In this document: positions 45,171 to 58,328 of the stretch, one piece after another
How positions within the stretch are numbered: position 1 is the stretch's first letter
How the letters are laid out: the number at the start of each line of letters is the position of its first letter
NCBI RefSeq assembly: GCF_921293095.1
Contig: NC_060248.1
Coordinates: 16,634,744-16,698,743, forward strand
Reading direction: 5' to 3'
DNA from: Ischnura elegans
Lineage: Eukaryota > Arthropoda > Insecta > Odonata > Coenagrionidae
Length of the DNA stretch: 64,000 nt
Position numbers and translations under genes: made by a program
Notes under the pieces: generated by a model
Told to the model about the DNA's origin: nothing
The model's database searches: none
Seen by the model: the letters and a program-made list of their open reading frames with translations, nothing else

Positions 45171-47925
45171 TTAGAACCGAAAATATTTTTATTTAGACAA
45201 AACCGAAAGATAGGAGCTGGATGCCTTGCCATATTCCCTGCATCCAGGCTGTTGAATCCACATCACCATAGCGGTACACGGATGAATTTATTTTTTTTAA
45301 CTCCACCTGCACCATTGTGTGTGTACCAAAAGTGAACGTAGGATTTTTAAAAAATCTTCTCGGTAGTCTCATCGGTGATCACTCTTGAGAAAAAATAACA
45401 AAACGGCAAATAAACGATCAACAATTTTTGCCATTGAAGCAAGTTCGTAGCCAGCTGTGGGGGTGGGGAAAGGTTCAAGAGATTCTAATCAAAACACCTT
45501 AAAAATTTTAAGAGATACGGAGTATACACCTCATGAACACCCCCTACTAAATTCTACCCCACCAAATTAGGCCGTCCTTGCCCTCCTCACTCCCCGACCG
45601 AATTTTTTTTCTGTATGCGGCCTTGAATTGAAGTACTTGGCAAAAAAAACGATTAATGAAACACAACTGAGTAATAGGTTCCAATTCAATCTAAGATCGT
45701 CCAATTAATTTTCCTTAAGCCTCGTGATCTCCATCCTGTTTCTGAGATAGTGCGTCCGCAGATATGGATATTCAGCGCTTTCCTTCTCAAGTCATCGCCA
45801 AAGTTCGTCCTCATCTGGCTGGAATGCCTTACCATTCCATCCCAGTCGGCGGTAAATGCTTTCCTCAGCGCTGACTCACCCAGTGATTCAACTCAAAAGG
45901 GATCGGTAGGCTGGGGTAGAGCTCACCAAGGACGCGTGAAATTCATGCATTCAAAGATGTTTCTCTACCTGGGCCACCTCGAACTTCGAAGATTTTGATT
46001 TTGGGTTTCCGAAGGCTTCGCCCAGAAAAGATTAAAAATTAATAATACCATTGGATCGAACAACACGTTGATCACTTGCGTACTACAATGGTATGTACGG
46101 GTCTATGCTCAGCATGGAATGCATACTTGAAACCTACCCTGTACGCTGCCTCTTGGATTTTTGACAAGGTGACAAGCGCGATGAAATAAATGGAATGACA
46201 GTTAAGGCTTCTTGTCAGCTGGGGCACTATTACAATTGATTCTAACTGGCAAATTAGAAGCCATAGTAATGACGCGATATGTATTCTAAACACTTTTTTA
46301 AGATAACTAATAAGGATTTAATAACAGTCAATCAATTTTTGGTACTAAGTTGGTATAATTATGCTGATCATAGTCATCCTCATTATTAGGCTGGTTCTAC
46401 CCTTACCTATTGAAAAAACAGAGGTATTGAAGCACTGAGTCAATGAGTAGTGTTCGGTTATATACGTGCTCAATAAACTCCGCACGAATCGTTTATCGGC
46501 TACGATAACTATCCTGGTGTTTCAATTATTAGGTATTATTGGTATCTTAACCAGTGTTTGAGTGATAAACTATTTGTATTTTAATTATACTTTTTGCAAT
46601 TAATTCTCACTATATTTTGTATAGCTGTACATTTTTCCCATCCCAACAGCTCCATGATCTGGTTTGTCGTTTTCACCCCGACAGTTATAGATATATTCAC
46701 ATACAACGGCACTGGGAGTGATCGGCGAGAAATTTTGAACTTTGACTGGTATTCTCGTCTGGTTAGTAATCTGTCCCTGGAGAACACTGATTGGATGGCT
46801 TTCGGCACACAGAGATTTATGCAGGTGGAATTCATTCACAGCCGTTTAATTATTTTCTCACTCAAGGTTTCTCTCGATATATTCTCTTTGACTCCTCCCA
46901 TCAATTTTCTGATACCAGTAATAATGGATTACTTTTCCATTACCATTGATGGAGAACGATGGAAGAGTATTCCATGGAGATGAGGGCAGGAATGGAGAGC
47001 CTGACGCGGTCGGAAGCCCGAGAAAGATTCATAGCTTAGAAAACATAAATCCTTCCAACCTATGACCTCTTACAATTAACCATAAGAAATACTTCACAAC
47101 ATAAGAATCCCCGTGATTTGCCTTCACTTGATGCAGTGAACTGGAAGGGATTTTAATATTGGAAGTTATATACTGAAGGAATGGTAGATACACTAGCTGC
47201 ATGTATATGACCTGAACAGCACAAGACTTTGGAGATTTATAGATCGCGAGGAAAGAGAAGGCTCCCCTAAGCTTTATTTGCGCTGATGGTGAAAAGATAG
47301 AAGCTTGGTTATCTAAAATGGGTGTTTGTTGGGATTAGAGCGAACGGGAAGTTGATAAGGTTGCTAAGGCCCTTGCCCCGTCACGACCACGTGCACATTG
47401 GAAGCAGCTATATGCGGATTGAAAATCAATGAAGAGATGAGGAAGTTTACAGAGAAACGCTTAACGTGTGTGCGTGGAAGATCGGACCCGAGCAGAAGGA
47501 ACAAGCAAATTATTTAACAAGTAAGCCGTATTAAATCGGATACAGCAGAAACGATGTCAGGAATAGATTGGGGATGGCAAAGAAAGGCTTTAGAAGAAGG
47601 AAACGATGAATCGAAAGAAAAAGATTGAGTTGAACGACAATGAGATTGTTGACCGAGAATCCGATGTGGAGTTTGAAGTTTGCGATGGGGATCATTCAAG
47701 AAAACGTTGAGCGAAACTCGACACGCAAGTCGCCCGCGGTCATATTGCAGACCACACACGCTGAGCGCTAGAGCGGAAAGAGTCAAGTGCATGGCCTTGC
47801 GGGCATATTCAATTAGAACCAAATTTTTCTCACTTAACTCTGTCCTGAGTCTAAGCCCAAGAACATTTCTCCCCCCAAAAAATACTTTTGGGTGATAGCA
47901 AGCGTGTTGAGGCAAAATACTTACG
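45171..47925. other. no gene supported
   Basis: Open frames at 46,594-46,983 (plus, 129 codons) and 47,514-47,936 (minus, 140 codons) have no motif I recognise and overlap open frames on the opposite strand. They could be eroded transposon parts. Confidence 0.4.
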
Positions 47926-48072
47926 GCCGTATTCATAGATTTCCGCTAAAACACGCTAGTAGGGCGACTAACTTAGTCGGCTACTAAGACCTTTTAGTCG
48001 CCTACTAAGATATGGTATTCATGGATTGTATTACGTGAGCTACTAAGAGCTACTAACTTAGTATGCTACTAG
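47926..48072 (+). repeat. CTACTAA-rich segment flanking the large element
   Basis: Starts GGCCGTATTCATAGATTTCC and repeats CTACTAA/CTACTAG and TTAGTCG motifs in both orientations. The beginning looks like a MITE inverted repeat whose partner is not found beyond 59,152. The large element chose a CTACTAG within it as target. Confidence 0.5.
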
Positions 48073-48733
48073 CAAGGTCGGTAAAAGCCAGGTCGTGTCA
48101 CGCACTTGACCATGGCCACCTATAATACAGGCCGGAACATGCAATTTGGCGACAGCGCTTTACGTGACGTCAGGGGTGCTACTCTGCACATCGCCTGGGG
48201 TGCGGTGGATCGGCCTCTCAGCTGTTGACGTTAATACGGTTGGACCTCCGTTCACCTTCCCTAAAGTTAAGCTAAAAATTACGGTAGGGTTGAGTTATTC
48301 GAGTAGTTATATTTCGTATTTTAACAGCTATTTATTAAAAGTAATCGTGAGAACTAATAACAAGCCAAGGGATACGAGAGATTATTCACGGAAATATATT
48401 TAAGTACTGCGATCGACGTCCCAGAAGTTCAGACCAAGAAGGAAATACCGTTTAGTTTACTACTTAACCCATTGGTTGTTAATATGGAAGAACACCCTAT
48501 AAAATTTATTGACTTAGAAATAAAGAGCGGCTTTTAAATAAACATCATTTCACCTCCCTGCATAACCTAAAAAATTAACATGTTAAAAAGTAATTCGTTA
48601 TTTTCTAGCACCTTTCGTCGCGGTATTTCAGGAGAGAAAAATAATTTATGAAGTTCAACAACATTTATTTAAACTAAAAATCAGATATATACATTTTCCG
48701 GTAAACATTTCATATTGAAGAGGTCAAACAACC

Positions 48734-48918
48734 TCACAATGTCACAAGACATGGCCATAAAAGCATAAATATTACTCCAGAAAGTGGAATAAATAAAAGC
48801 TGCCACAGGTTCTTAATTTCAATTTCAGCTAGAAACAACCTCCACAGATCTTGCCATTTGAAGTTCACCGATGAACCGTCACCAGCAACAGCTATCAGTT
48901 TCACAGGCACCACATTAC
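48734..48918 (-). CDS. possible terminal exon inside the P-like element
   Basis: Acceptor TTTTCCATCAG opens NVVPVKLIAVAGDGSSVNFK, WQDLWRLFLAEIEIKNLWQL and a hydrophobic end before TGA at 48,734-48,736. A minus-strand AATAAA lies at 48,664-48,669. Whether it splices to the THAP exon at 50.1-50.4 kb is unclear, because that exon already ends in a stop. No family recognised. Confidence 0.25.
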
Positions 48919-49199
48919 CTGATGGAAAAAAATGATCAGTACAAATGTTAGGGCTAATTAGAAAACTATGTGATATAAAAAAAAACTAGTCTTAGCATTA
49001 TATAAATTGGACAACGTTTAAAAAATATGAAGCCACAAGGAAGATAAATATATATTCAATCTAATATTTCTTAACAACAAGATCAGTATAATGAAATATT
49101 AACGACTTCCGAATTGGAAAAATATCTCAACAAATAACATTATACTAACATTTAACTCAATACTTATTAAAAGAAAATCAAATTTTACAAACGAGAGGA

Positions 49200-50113
49200 A
49201 ATTATTGAATTAATCTCGATAATGGTAGCCACAACAGGTTCTTCATAATTGATTATATGGCCAAATTTTCAAGGTTCACTAACAAACGTTCACTCAAAAG
49301 GGAGTTTTAGCTGCAGAGAAAATTATTATATTGTTCTAAATACTACATACATATATGTAATTTCACTCAGCACTCATGGATTTTCCAATATACCTACTGT
49401 ATTGGAAGGCGGCTAGACGTCAATTTACTAAGTATTTTCAATATGAAAACTTATATAGTCATTTCCTCAGAAGTTCTTTCATGTTCCACTAATTCATACA
49501 ATATTCGTTCATTTCATCTTTAATTATTTCCACAGATTTTCATGCTTCACTGATCACAATAAGGAGTTTTACCTGCAAGAGAAAGATGGATTAGTTCAAA
49601 AATACCACGTATAGATATATCACTCAGTACCCTTGGATTTTCAATATACCTAGAATATTGTAAGGCGGATAATTATCAATTAAGGTGCCCTTATCGATAA
49701 GAGAACAAATATTGACATTTCATCAATGTTCTTTCATGTTCCACCGATTCATAAAATATTTGTTGATCTCATTTCCAAGATTTACATCTACTTATGTTCA
49801 CAGGTTTTCATAGTTCACTGATCACAACAAGAAGTTCTACCTGCAAGGGAAAGATGAATTAGTTCAAAATACCACTTATATATTCCGTATCACTTAGTAG
49901 CAATTGATTTTCCAATATACCTTCAGTAGTAGAAGGCGGCCAGATGTCAAATTAGCATGCATTTCGGAAATAATGATAAATATTATCATTTCATCAGCAG
50001 TCTTTTCCTGTTCCACTGATTCATACAATATTTCCTGATTTCATTTCTTAGAAGTACAACTCATCTACTTATTTTCACAGATTTTCATGGTTCACTGATC
50101 ACAATAAGAAGTT
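49200..50113. repeat. four degenerate tandem units of ~270 bp
   Basis: The marker TTCACTGATCACAA with a following GAAGTTYTACCTGCA and a preceding TTCACAGRTTTTCATG recurs at about 49,537, 49,805 and 50,083, with a more diverged unit at about 49,272. Each unit also holds TTTCCAATATACCT and GAAGGCGG. The array abuts the THAP exon end. Confidence 0.8.
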
Positions 50114-50425
50114 TTAAGAAGAGGAGAGGGCCTGAAACACTGTGGGAGTAGCACCAGGGGACAACTTTAGGCGATCTAACTCGTAACTTTTCACTTCAAC
50201 GTTCTTATTCATGTAAGTTACACGGTGTAGGATATCCTGCTCAGCAAAATGCTTGACGCAAACTATTGCGCTTGAAGAAAGATTCCAATCCTTCCGAGGG
50301 ATATTCTTCAGCCACTTCTGTCAACTGCGTTCATCTTTGGTGAACTGGAACACAGTCACATACCCCTTGTTCTTGGTGGATAGGTAGTTGCTTCTGCAAT
50401 ATGGCACACGATAACGTTTGGGCAC
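50114..50425 (-). pseudogene. THAP-domain exon, left gene of the P-like element
   Basis: Acceptor TTTTCATTTAAG at 50,426 onward opens VPKRYRVPYCRSNYLSTKNK, GYVTVFQFTKDER, then a TGA at 50,321-50,323, then QKWLKNIPRKDWNLSSSAIV, CVKHFAEQDILH, ending SSS and TAA. This is the order of a THAP zinc finger: second Cys, F-x-F-x-K-D, W, C-x-x-HF. The first Cys appears replaced by Tyr and a stop sits just before the conserved Trp, so it is damaged. About 80 aa of domain plus a short tail. Confidence 0.8.
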
Positions 50426-51015
50426 CTTAAATGAAAACAATGGAAAGTTGCATGAATAAAAATAGTTTCGCTGATTACAGAAAAAAGGAGTGCATTCATG
50501 ATTAGTTTGGAAAGTATGAATGACATTAGTACCTAGAAACATTAATAGAGTTAATGAGTAGCCATTCTTCCTTCAATAATATACGACGTTATTATAGATA
50601 CAGCTACACATAGTTATTCATAAGGCAACCAAATATAGCAATCACTGTTAACTCAAGAATAATAATATTATAAAAAACAACGCAGCATTTAAATACCCGA
50701 CAAATACACTTCGTTTCATTTGTGTTCTCTTAATGTTCCTTCGTGGCCGGCCGCCAAGAGACGCAATGCTTTGGATGAAATACTGCTGAATATCCACTCA
50801 CAATACACTGAGAATATCTTTTAACTATTTTACTTGCCGTAAGGCAAAACACAGTACAAAAAAATAATTCTTTTTCCCCATTTAAAACCAGTATTGTTGC
50901 ACTCTCAATTCCCCTCCATTAATGGCCGGCCGGCATGTGATCACAATACTTTTGAAGTAATAAACGTGATTTTCCTCCTTCAGCTCCCAAAAAATATCTT
51001 TAAACTATTGTACGT

Positions 51016-51211
51016 ACCTTTAGCCAATGGGATATCCACAAAATAAGTCCAGTTCTGCCTTTTTAACAAGAGATTTAATGCTTCTTAGGTCACACGGACA
51101 CTCTTCACGCATAAGTCGCCATGCTCTTGAGCAAACACAATCGCACCCCGGCACAGCGTTGCCAAAATTCCATGTTCCGGCCTGTATTATAGGTGGCCAT
51201 GACTTGACCAA
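51016..51211 (-). CDS. possible 5' exon of the left THAP gene
   Basis: On the minus strand ATGGCCACCTATAATACAGG starts a short frame reading MATYNTGRNMEFWQRCAG. A good donor (TAAAG|GTACGT) lies at about 51,016, upstream of the THAP exon acceptor. The same 35-base block occurs inverted at about 48,108-48,145 just inside the left TIR. A longer overlapping frame with no start ATG exists. Coding status is uncertain; it may be 5' UTR. Confidence 0.3.
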
Positions 51212-51339
51212 TGTAATCCGCCATCTTGATTCTCAAGCGCGGCGGGAATTCAAATTTTACGTGCATTTAAATGGGAGACATAGGTAAAAGGGAACACGGT
51301 TATCTCACAACGTAATCGATGCAGGGACATGAAATTTTT

Positions 51340-53190
51340 TTTATAAATAGTTAATAAAATGGAAATTTATGATACGTCTGTATTTTGAGTCTATGGTCCA
51401 CGGTTCGACTCTAGAAAAATTGTCAAATCACGGGAAAAATAAATTTCGCACTGCAGCGCTCTGTATGCATGAGTTGTAAGGCACCATGTCTTTCTTCCTT
51501 ATTTAGGAAGTCTGGTACATGAAATTTTCCATGGTCATAGATGATTATAATATACTTGCGAACACGGGCAGTTTTTGACACTGAAGACCTCGGTTCGACT
51601 CTAGAAAAATTGTCAACTCACGGGAAAAATAAATTTCGCACTGCAGCGCTCTGGATGCATGGGTTGTAAGGCACCATGTCTTGCTTCCTTATTTAGGAAG
51701 TCTGGTACATGAAATTTTCCATGGTCATAGATGATTATAATATACTTGCGAACACGGGCAGTTTTTGACACTGAAGACCTCGGTTCGACTCCAGAAAAAT
51801 TGTCAACTCACGGGAAAAATAAATTTCGCACTGCAGCGCTCTGGATGCATGGGTTGTAAGGCACCATGTCTTGCTTCCTTATTTAGGAAGTCTGGTACAT
51901 GAAATTTTCCATGGTCATAGATGATTATAATATACTTGCGAACACGGGCAGTTTTTGACACTGAAGACCTCGGTTCGACTCCAGAAAAATTGTCAACTCA
52001 CGGGAAAAATAAATTTCGCACTGCAGCGCTCTGGATGCATGGGTTGTAAGGCACCATGTCTTGCTTCCTTATTTAGGAAGTCTGGTACATGAAATTTTCC
52101 ATGGTCATAGATGATTATAATATACTTGCGAACACGGGCAGTTTTTGACACTGAAGACCTCGGTTCGACTCTAGAAAAATTGTCAACTCACGGGAAAAAT
52201 AAATTTCGCACTGCAGCGCTCTGGATGCATGGGTTGTAAGGCACCATGTCTTGCTTCCTTATTTAGGAAGTCTGGTACATGAAATTTTCCATGGTCATAG
52301 ATGATTATAATATACTTGCGAACACGGGCAGTTTTTGACACTGAAGACCTCGGTTCGACTCCAGAAAAATTGTCAACTCACGGGAAAAATAAATTTCGCA
52401 CTGCAGCGCTCTGGATGCATGGGTTGTAAGGCACCATGTCTTGCTTCCTTATTTAGGAAGTCTGGTACATGAAATTTTCCATGGTCATAGATAATTATAA
52501 TATACTTGCGAACACGGGTAGTTTTTGACACTGAAGACCTCGGTTCGACTCTAGAAAAATTGTCAACCCACGCGACAAAAATTTTCTTACTTCAGCGCTC
52601 CGGGTGCATAGGTACAAGGAACCATGTTTTATTCCTTTATTTATGAAATTAGATTCATGAAATCTCCCAAGGTCATAGGAAATTATAGTATACTTGATAA
52701 CATGGGCGGTTTTTAGTCTGACGACCTCGGTTCGACTCTGGAAAAATTTACAAGCCAAGCGAAAAAAACATTCGTTCTACAGCGCTCCGTGTGTATAGGT
52801 ACAAGGAACCATGTCTCACTTCCTTAATTAGGAAGTCCGGTGCATGGAATTTTCCACGATCATAGTTAATTACATTATACTAGATAATAAGGGCGGTTTT
52901 CGACCCTGAAGATCTCGGTTCAACTCTGAAAAAATCCCCAACCCACACAACAAAAATTGTCTTCAGCGATCCGGGTGAATAGGTACAAGGAACCATGTTT
53001 CATTCCTTCATTTATGAAGTTAGATTCATGAAATCTCCCAAGGTTATAGGAAATTATAGCATACCTGATAATACTTTTATTATTTTATTAAATAAAAATT
53101 AAATTATTAAAATTATATTATATGGCGGTATTTTAGTCTGAGGACCTTGGTTCGACTCTCGAAAAATGCCCAAACCAAGCGATAGGATGA
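51340..53190. repeat. 190-bp satellite, ten monomers, each with a Pol III B-box-like motif
   Basis: The marker CGGTTCGACTC occurs at 51401, 51591, 51781, 51971, 52161, 52351 and 52541, exactly 190 bp apart, then in worn form at 52728, 52916 and about 53148 (the last after a roughly 45-bp AT insertion). The central monomers are nearly identical over their whole length, including TTGCTTCCTTATTTAGGAAG, which contains a 10-bp palindrome. GGTTCGACTCC is the tRNA B-box consensus. No A box at tRNA spacing was secured. Confidence 0.95.
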
Positions 53191-53229
53191 CTGATCTAAG
53201 AGGGTTGTGAATTTATTAACATAGCTACT

Positions 53230-56200
53230 CCAAATCATGTATGTAATACTAGAACCATCTGCTTACCAATTTTCTAAGAATCATGACAAATAATCTGACT
53301 GCAACTGCATTTAATTCAGCACAGAGCAAATGCATTCCAAATTACACCCAGACCATTAACAATTAAAATACTTATTGAGATGAATTGCTGGATAGAAATA
53401 AAAAAAGCTGGCACATCGTAATCACATCCTTATATTATAATAAAATTCACTACAATCTCCACAGTTCAGTAAATCACATAACTATTTACAATTACAGTCA
53501 TATAAAGTAATGTTTGATCATTAAAACAGAAAGTCATGGGCAATAGAATAGAATTTTTCCAGAATAAATAAAATATAATTTTGTTGAAATAGTAGTACAA
53601 TTTGATCAAACTAATTTCAAAACAGATGCACATAATTTAAGGCTTTTAAAACATCCATTTAAAGGTGCACTGCCATAATGTCTAGACTTTAAGGAATGAT
53701 GATTTTGCTAATGCTGGCAAATGTAGCAGTAAGGTCCACACAACAGGTATCACCCTCAGGATTACAAATCCAGCCTGCCACTTAATGCATAGTATCCTGT
53801 CCCGGATTAAGAAGAACAGTTTTTCAAATAGTTCATGATTATCCACTGCACCAGGCTGCTAGAAAACATAACATATAAATACCATGAGACAAAGTAAACC
53901 GAAGAGTTAACAATGTAATTAATTGAACAAACCATTCAATTTGAGATGCACAAGTATGTTCATGGGAAATCAACATTCAAAAGGAAAAAGTTATGTTCAT
54001 CCAAGTTATCATTATAGGTCAGTGTATAGAATACCCAACAACACTTAAACCATGATCCCGAAAAAATCAGAACTATGTAATTGTGTTTGTAGTTCATAGA
54101 ATAATATCTTAAAATAAATGGATTGTACTAAACATCAATTCCATACTTAAAATCATCAACTTCTAAATATACTGATATTCCTCCTGATGTAAGATCCTAA
54201 TAAAATCCTTGCAAACCTGAAATACAATTAAAAAGACCATCGGAAACAGTACATATTACATAATTTCCAAGGATTGCAGATTGCAGTAGTCTCACACATT
54301 ATCCAAATATGTAAAATAAAGTTGAAATGCCATTCACCATTACCATATGCCTGCAAAATGACAAGTTCACAGCAATGCATAAGGCCTCATATACTCCAAT
54401 AGCATATACCAGCATTGCATTATAATTTGCATTGCATTATATACTTGCATTATAACAGCTTTGCCCTGATTTTATCTAACTTAAGAGACAGATTAGAGAC
54501 AGCTTATCAAACTTACTTCACCAACGTTACCAAAGATAATCAGACTTCACCATCCCCACAGGTCAAAAATACTAAGATTTTCCTAAAGCAATGTCCCTGA
54601 TGGGTATCTCATTTGCTCCACCATTGAAGACAGATCAACCTAGAAGAAAGAAAATAATTATAAGGACATCCTTGGATACATTTCGAAAAGGCAAGACAAA
54701 TGAAAAATGCTCCTACTTACTCATGCTTGCCAATCATTCATCTTCATAGACTGTTTCCACAATGTTCCGAATGAGACTCACTTGCTCCCAAAGTTAACAC
54801 AGATGTTATTCCATTCTTTAATTCATTTAACAACTCTCATGGCTAACATGTTCACAATTCACCAAACCATAGATGACAAAGGAACCTAGGAAAGTGATAA
54901 CATGTCCATATGATAATAATAAACTCTCATTGAATGCTTATTAATTGTCTAAAGTTGAGGCCTATGTTAATTAGTTAGAAATTGTAAATATTGCCAATCC
55001 CAATAATGAATGTAATACTAGAATAATCCGCATGCAAATATTCCAAGAATCACGGCAAATAATCTGACACACTGATGTCAGTGTGCACTCAGGTGAGCCT
55101 TTAGGTACATTAAAGATTTTACAAATAACTGCAATAAATGAATATACATCAGAACATTAATTAGAATAGGATGGATTCCAAACTCAATCACTGATTTTAA
55201 GTCAGCAAATGCTGCACGGAGCAAATGCATTCCAAATTGAGCAATTAGACTCAGACAATTAACAATGACAAGACAATCATGGATGTAAATAACTGAAGCA
55301 TAAAGCCTGTTAAATTGTAGGAAGTAGTTTTACAAATCCAGTAGAATACCTCGCTCATGTGTTAATTTTAATGGATATATTATGGGCTGAAATGCACTAT
55401 AGATACAGGGTGGGGTACAGACATAATGGGTATTAAATGAAACGAAATGATAAATACCGAGCTAAATGCAGGAGATAACCCCGAAAGGAAAGATATGGTG
55501 CATCTCAATATGCAGTCAAACTATACTAATAATGTTGCATTGATGGAGAGAGAAATAAATCATCCAGGCTCATCATAATCACATTCTTATATTATAATTC
55601 ACTACAATCTCCACGGTTAAGTTAATCACAAAACTGTATCTATATTCACATAAGTCATATGAGTGTGCACTGATCATTAAGAGGGATAGTTATAATATGC
55701 ATATTATCATCCTGGAATAAGAATAACTGTTCTTCAAGTAGTTCATCAATAACCATTGCACCAGGCTGCTAGAAAACACAACATATAAAAACCATTATAA
55801 AAAGTATACCAAATGCCAGCAATTCCATACTTAAAGTCATCAACTTCTTAAAATAAACTGATATTCTCCCTGATGTAAGATCCAAATAAAATCCTTGTAC
55901 ACCTGAAATAGAATTACAAAGACTATTTGAAACAATACATGCTACATAACTTTCACAGGTTGTAAAATCTCACATATTAACCAAACATGAGAATAAAGTT
56001 AACATGTCATTCAGCATTTACCAGCTATATGAAAGGCTGTTCATAGCAATATATAAGGTATCATATTCTCAAATAACACAAGCTAGCTCATGCCATTACT
56101 AAATACTACCCAGTTCCCAAACTAATCCTACAAAAATATTTTGTAGCCTATAAAAGGGTGGGAAAAATGTGCACATTAACATTATTGAAACAAGTTCTAA

Positions 56201-56400
56201 TTCTCTTACATGACTTACCATTTTTTTAATAAATAATCCTCATGAGGCAACCAACTTCTTCCTTAAATTCTCCTGCCATCATTCCATAATTCAACTGATT
56301 TCACCATCTCTCATGAATACCGTGTTAATGCCTCAACTGACCATAGATCATAATTCAACCTAGAAGAATGATAATAATGATATGAACACCATTGGGAATA
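53230..56400. repeat. two diverged direct copies of a ~1.7-kb segment
   Basis: Blocks near 53.2-54.9 kb recur in the same order near 55.0-56.4 kb: GTAATACTAGAA with CAAATAATCTGAC; CACCAGGCTGCTAGAAAACA; GATGTAAGATCC with AATAAAATCCTTG; ATTCACTACAATCTCCAC. The offset varies between about 1.7 and 1.9 kb because of indels. No coding in either. Confidence 0.78.
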
Positions 56401-57180
56401 TGTTGCAACGGAACACAAGATGAAAAAATGCACCTACTTACACATGTGTGGTTATGAGACAGCTTCATAAACTTTTCCGACAATGTTCCCCATAAGACCC
56501 TCACTTGCTTCCTTAATTTCTCTATCTACATTCTACAATTCAAATGATTTTACCAGCTCTCATAAGTAACATGTTCACACTTCACCTGACCATGGATCAT
56601 ATATCAACCTAGAAGAATTATTAGAATTAAAAGAACAACCATGGAAATATGTAGCAAGGGAAGGACTGGATGAAAAAATACATCTACTTACACCTTTATG
56701 GTTGTGGAACAGCATCTATGACTTCTTTCAATAATGTTCCCCCAGGAAACTGTCACATTGTCCTTAAATTATCCAGCAAAATTCTACAATTCCAATGATT
56801 TTACCAGCTCTCATGAGTAATATGTACACGCTTCAACTGACCATAGACCATTCAACCTAGAAGGATGACAATAATGATAAAAAAAACCTTGGTAATATGT
56901 TATAAATTTATAACAATATTTTGCGATTGCAAGGGAGGACAATGGAAAAAAACATCTACTTACACCTGTGTACTTATGAAACAGCTTCCAAGACTTAGGC
57001 AGTATTCCTCATAAGACGGTCACTTGCTTCCTTAATTTATCCAGCAGTCATTCCACAGTTCAAATGCTTTCATGAGTACATTTTTATTTTGTTGCTGCTT
57101 CACCTGACTAGCTCATCATAGTTCAACCTGAAAAAATGGCAGAAATAATAGGAACAACCTTGGAAATAGTTTGCATAGGA
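56340..57180. repeat. ~245-bp degenerate tandem units
   Basis: CAACCTAGAAG at about 56,356, 56,603 and 56,846 (and a worn CAACCTGAAAA at about 57,121), each followed by a CATCTACTTACACCT-like block and ACAATGTTCC. A related single unit is at about 54,636, tying this field to the 1.7-kb duplicates. Confidence 0.75.
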
Positions 57181-58017
57181 AGGACAGGTAATGCCTGCGA
57201 AAAGCAATGCTCATCACAATAATATCAGATTATAAATTGTATGTGGTCATTTTCATTAGGCTTCACCATATTGATTCACATCCTACAGTGGGTAATCTAT
57301 TAACACATATAATGATTAGTATCTATTACAATGTTGAATATTTATTACTTTTTGCATGAATTTGGCCATATAATGTTCAACTTTTGCACTAATCCACAAT
57401 AAAATGGGCTGATGTTGGTGCACCATTTACACAGTAAATGAATGATAGCATAGATTTAAGGTCTATTTTTCCCACACTACTGTTACACTCTCAATAACTT
57501 AACCTCACATAATACCACATGTCCTTATTCCCATGAATTCAACACACAATGACTGCACTCAAATAACTGTCAAATAATTGAACTGCCATATATTGATATC
57601 CCTATAGCCCACACTTTAATTAAATTCCTGTCAATAGACCCTTCCTTTAAATGAAGATATACTTTGCGACATTCTCAAAAACTACCAGACAACTTTATAA
57701 ACGGTACATAGGCTTTATATAAATTTATACGCGAAGGAGTCCATGTATGAAGTTATAGGTTACTGCAATTCGATGTGCATAATATCCAGTATCATGAAAA
57801 TATCACTTCAACAGCACTGATACAAAAAAGTTAACTGAAAGCCAAACAAATAACGTAACAAGTGATAATTCAATATTCTACTACATAACTCATAAATTTA
57901 CTACACACTAGCAGAATTAAAACTCGAGTAAAGCATATAACTTTCTCGTACATGGTTGCATTGAACTTCACAATCATAATTTGTAAATACTTTTCCATAA
58001 TATCATAATACACTTAC
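57181..58017. other. interior of the P-like element, no feature seen
   Basis: AT-rich; no THAP transposase core motif (for example the DVPHL block) found here on either strand. Confidence 0.5.
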
Positions 58018-58152
58018 TTTTGCTTTCAGCATCCGGATTTCCTAATTAATCACCAACATCTCGTCCTGTTGACAGTCGGGAACGTCTGGTTCTTCCACCA
58101 ACTCTCCTCCAGCACACGGGTTGATATCCGAGTTGTTTGGATGCAAGAATTT
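58018..58152 (-). pseudogene. right THAP gene, exon 3 (linker)
   Basis: Acceptor GCATAG and donor AAAA|GTAAGT enclose a frame reading KFLHPNNSDINPCAGGELVE, EPDVPDCQQDEMLVIN, a stop, then EIRMLKAK. An acidic linker passing into a charged helix is what follows the zinc finger in THAP proteins. One in-frame stop. Confidence 0.6.
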
Positions 58153-58328
58153 CTATGCATAACGTATAACGAATGCACGAGTTTAACAGGACATCTTATT
58201 ACGACTTCCAAAAGTGCATAAAAAACTGAAATTATTAGAAAAGACTAGATTCGACTGTCGCCAATTTGTAATATTAAAACTATGTAAACTTATTCAAACT
58301 TTGTATAACTTATCTTCAGAATACATAC

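Noticed and set aside
45420-45640. hAT-like MITE with GTAGCCAGCTGTGGGGG start
   Set aside because: Ends do not pair and no 8-bp duplication could be matched.
46594-46983. 129-codon plus-strand open frame
   Set aside because: Overlaps two minus-strand frames of similar length; hydrophobic runs but no family motif, no splice context.
47514-47936. 140-codon minus-strand open frame
   Set aside because: No motif recognised and an opposing 71-codon frame exists; may be an eroded transposon but not supportable.
51340-53190. CRISPR array or tRNA gene cluster
   Set aside because: Monomers are tandem with no spacers, and the B-box is not accompanied by a tRNA fold or anticodon arm.
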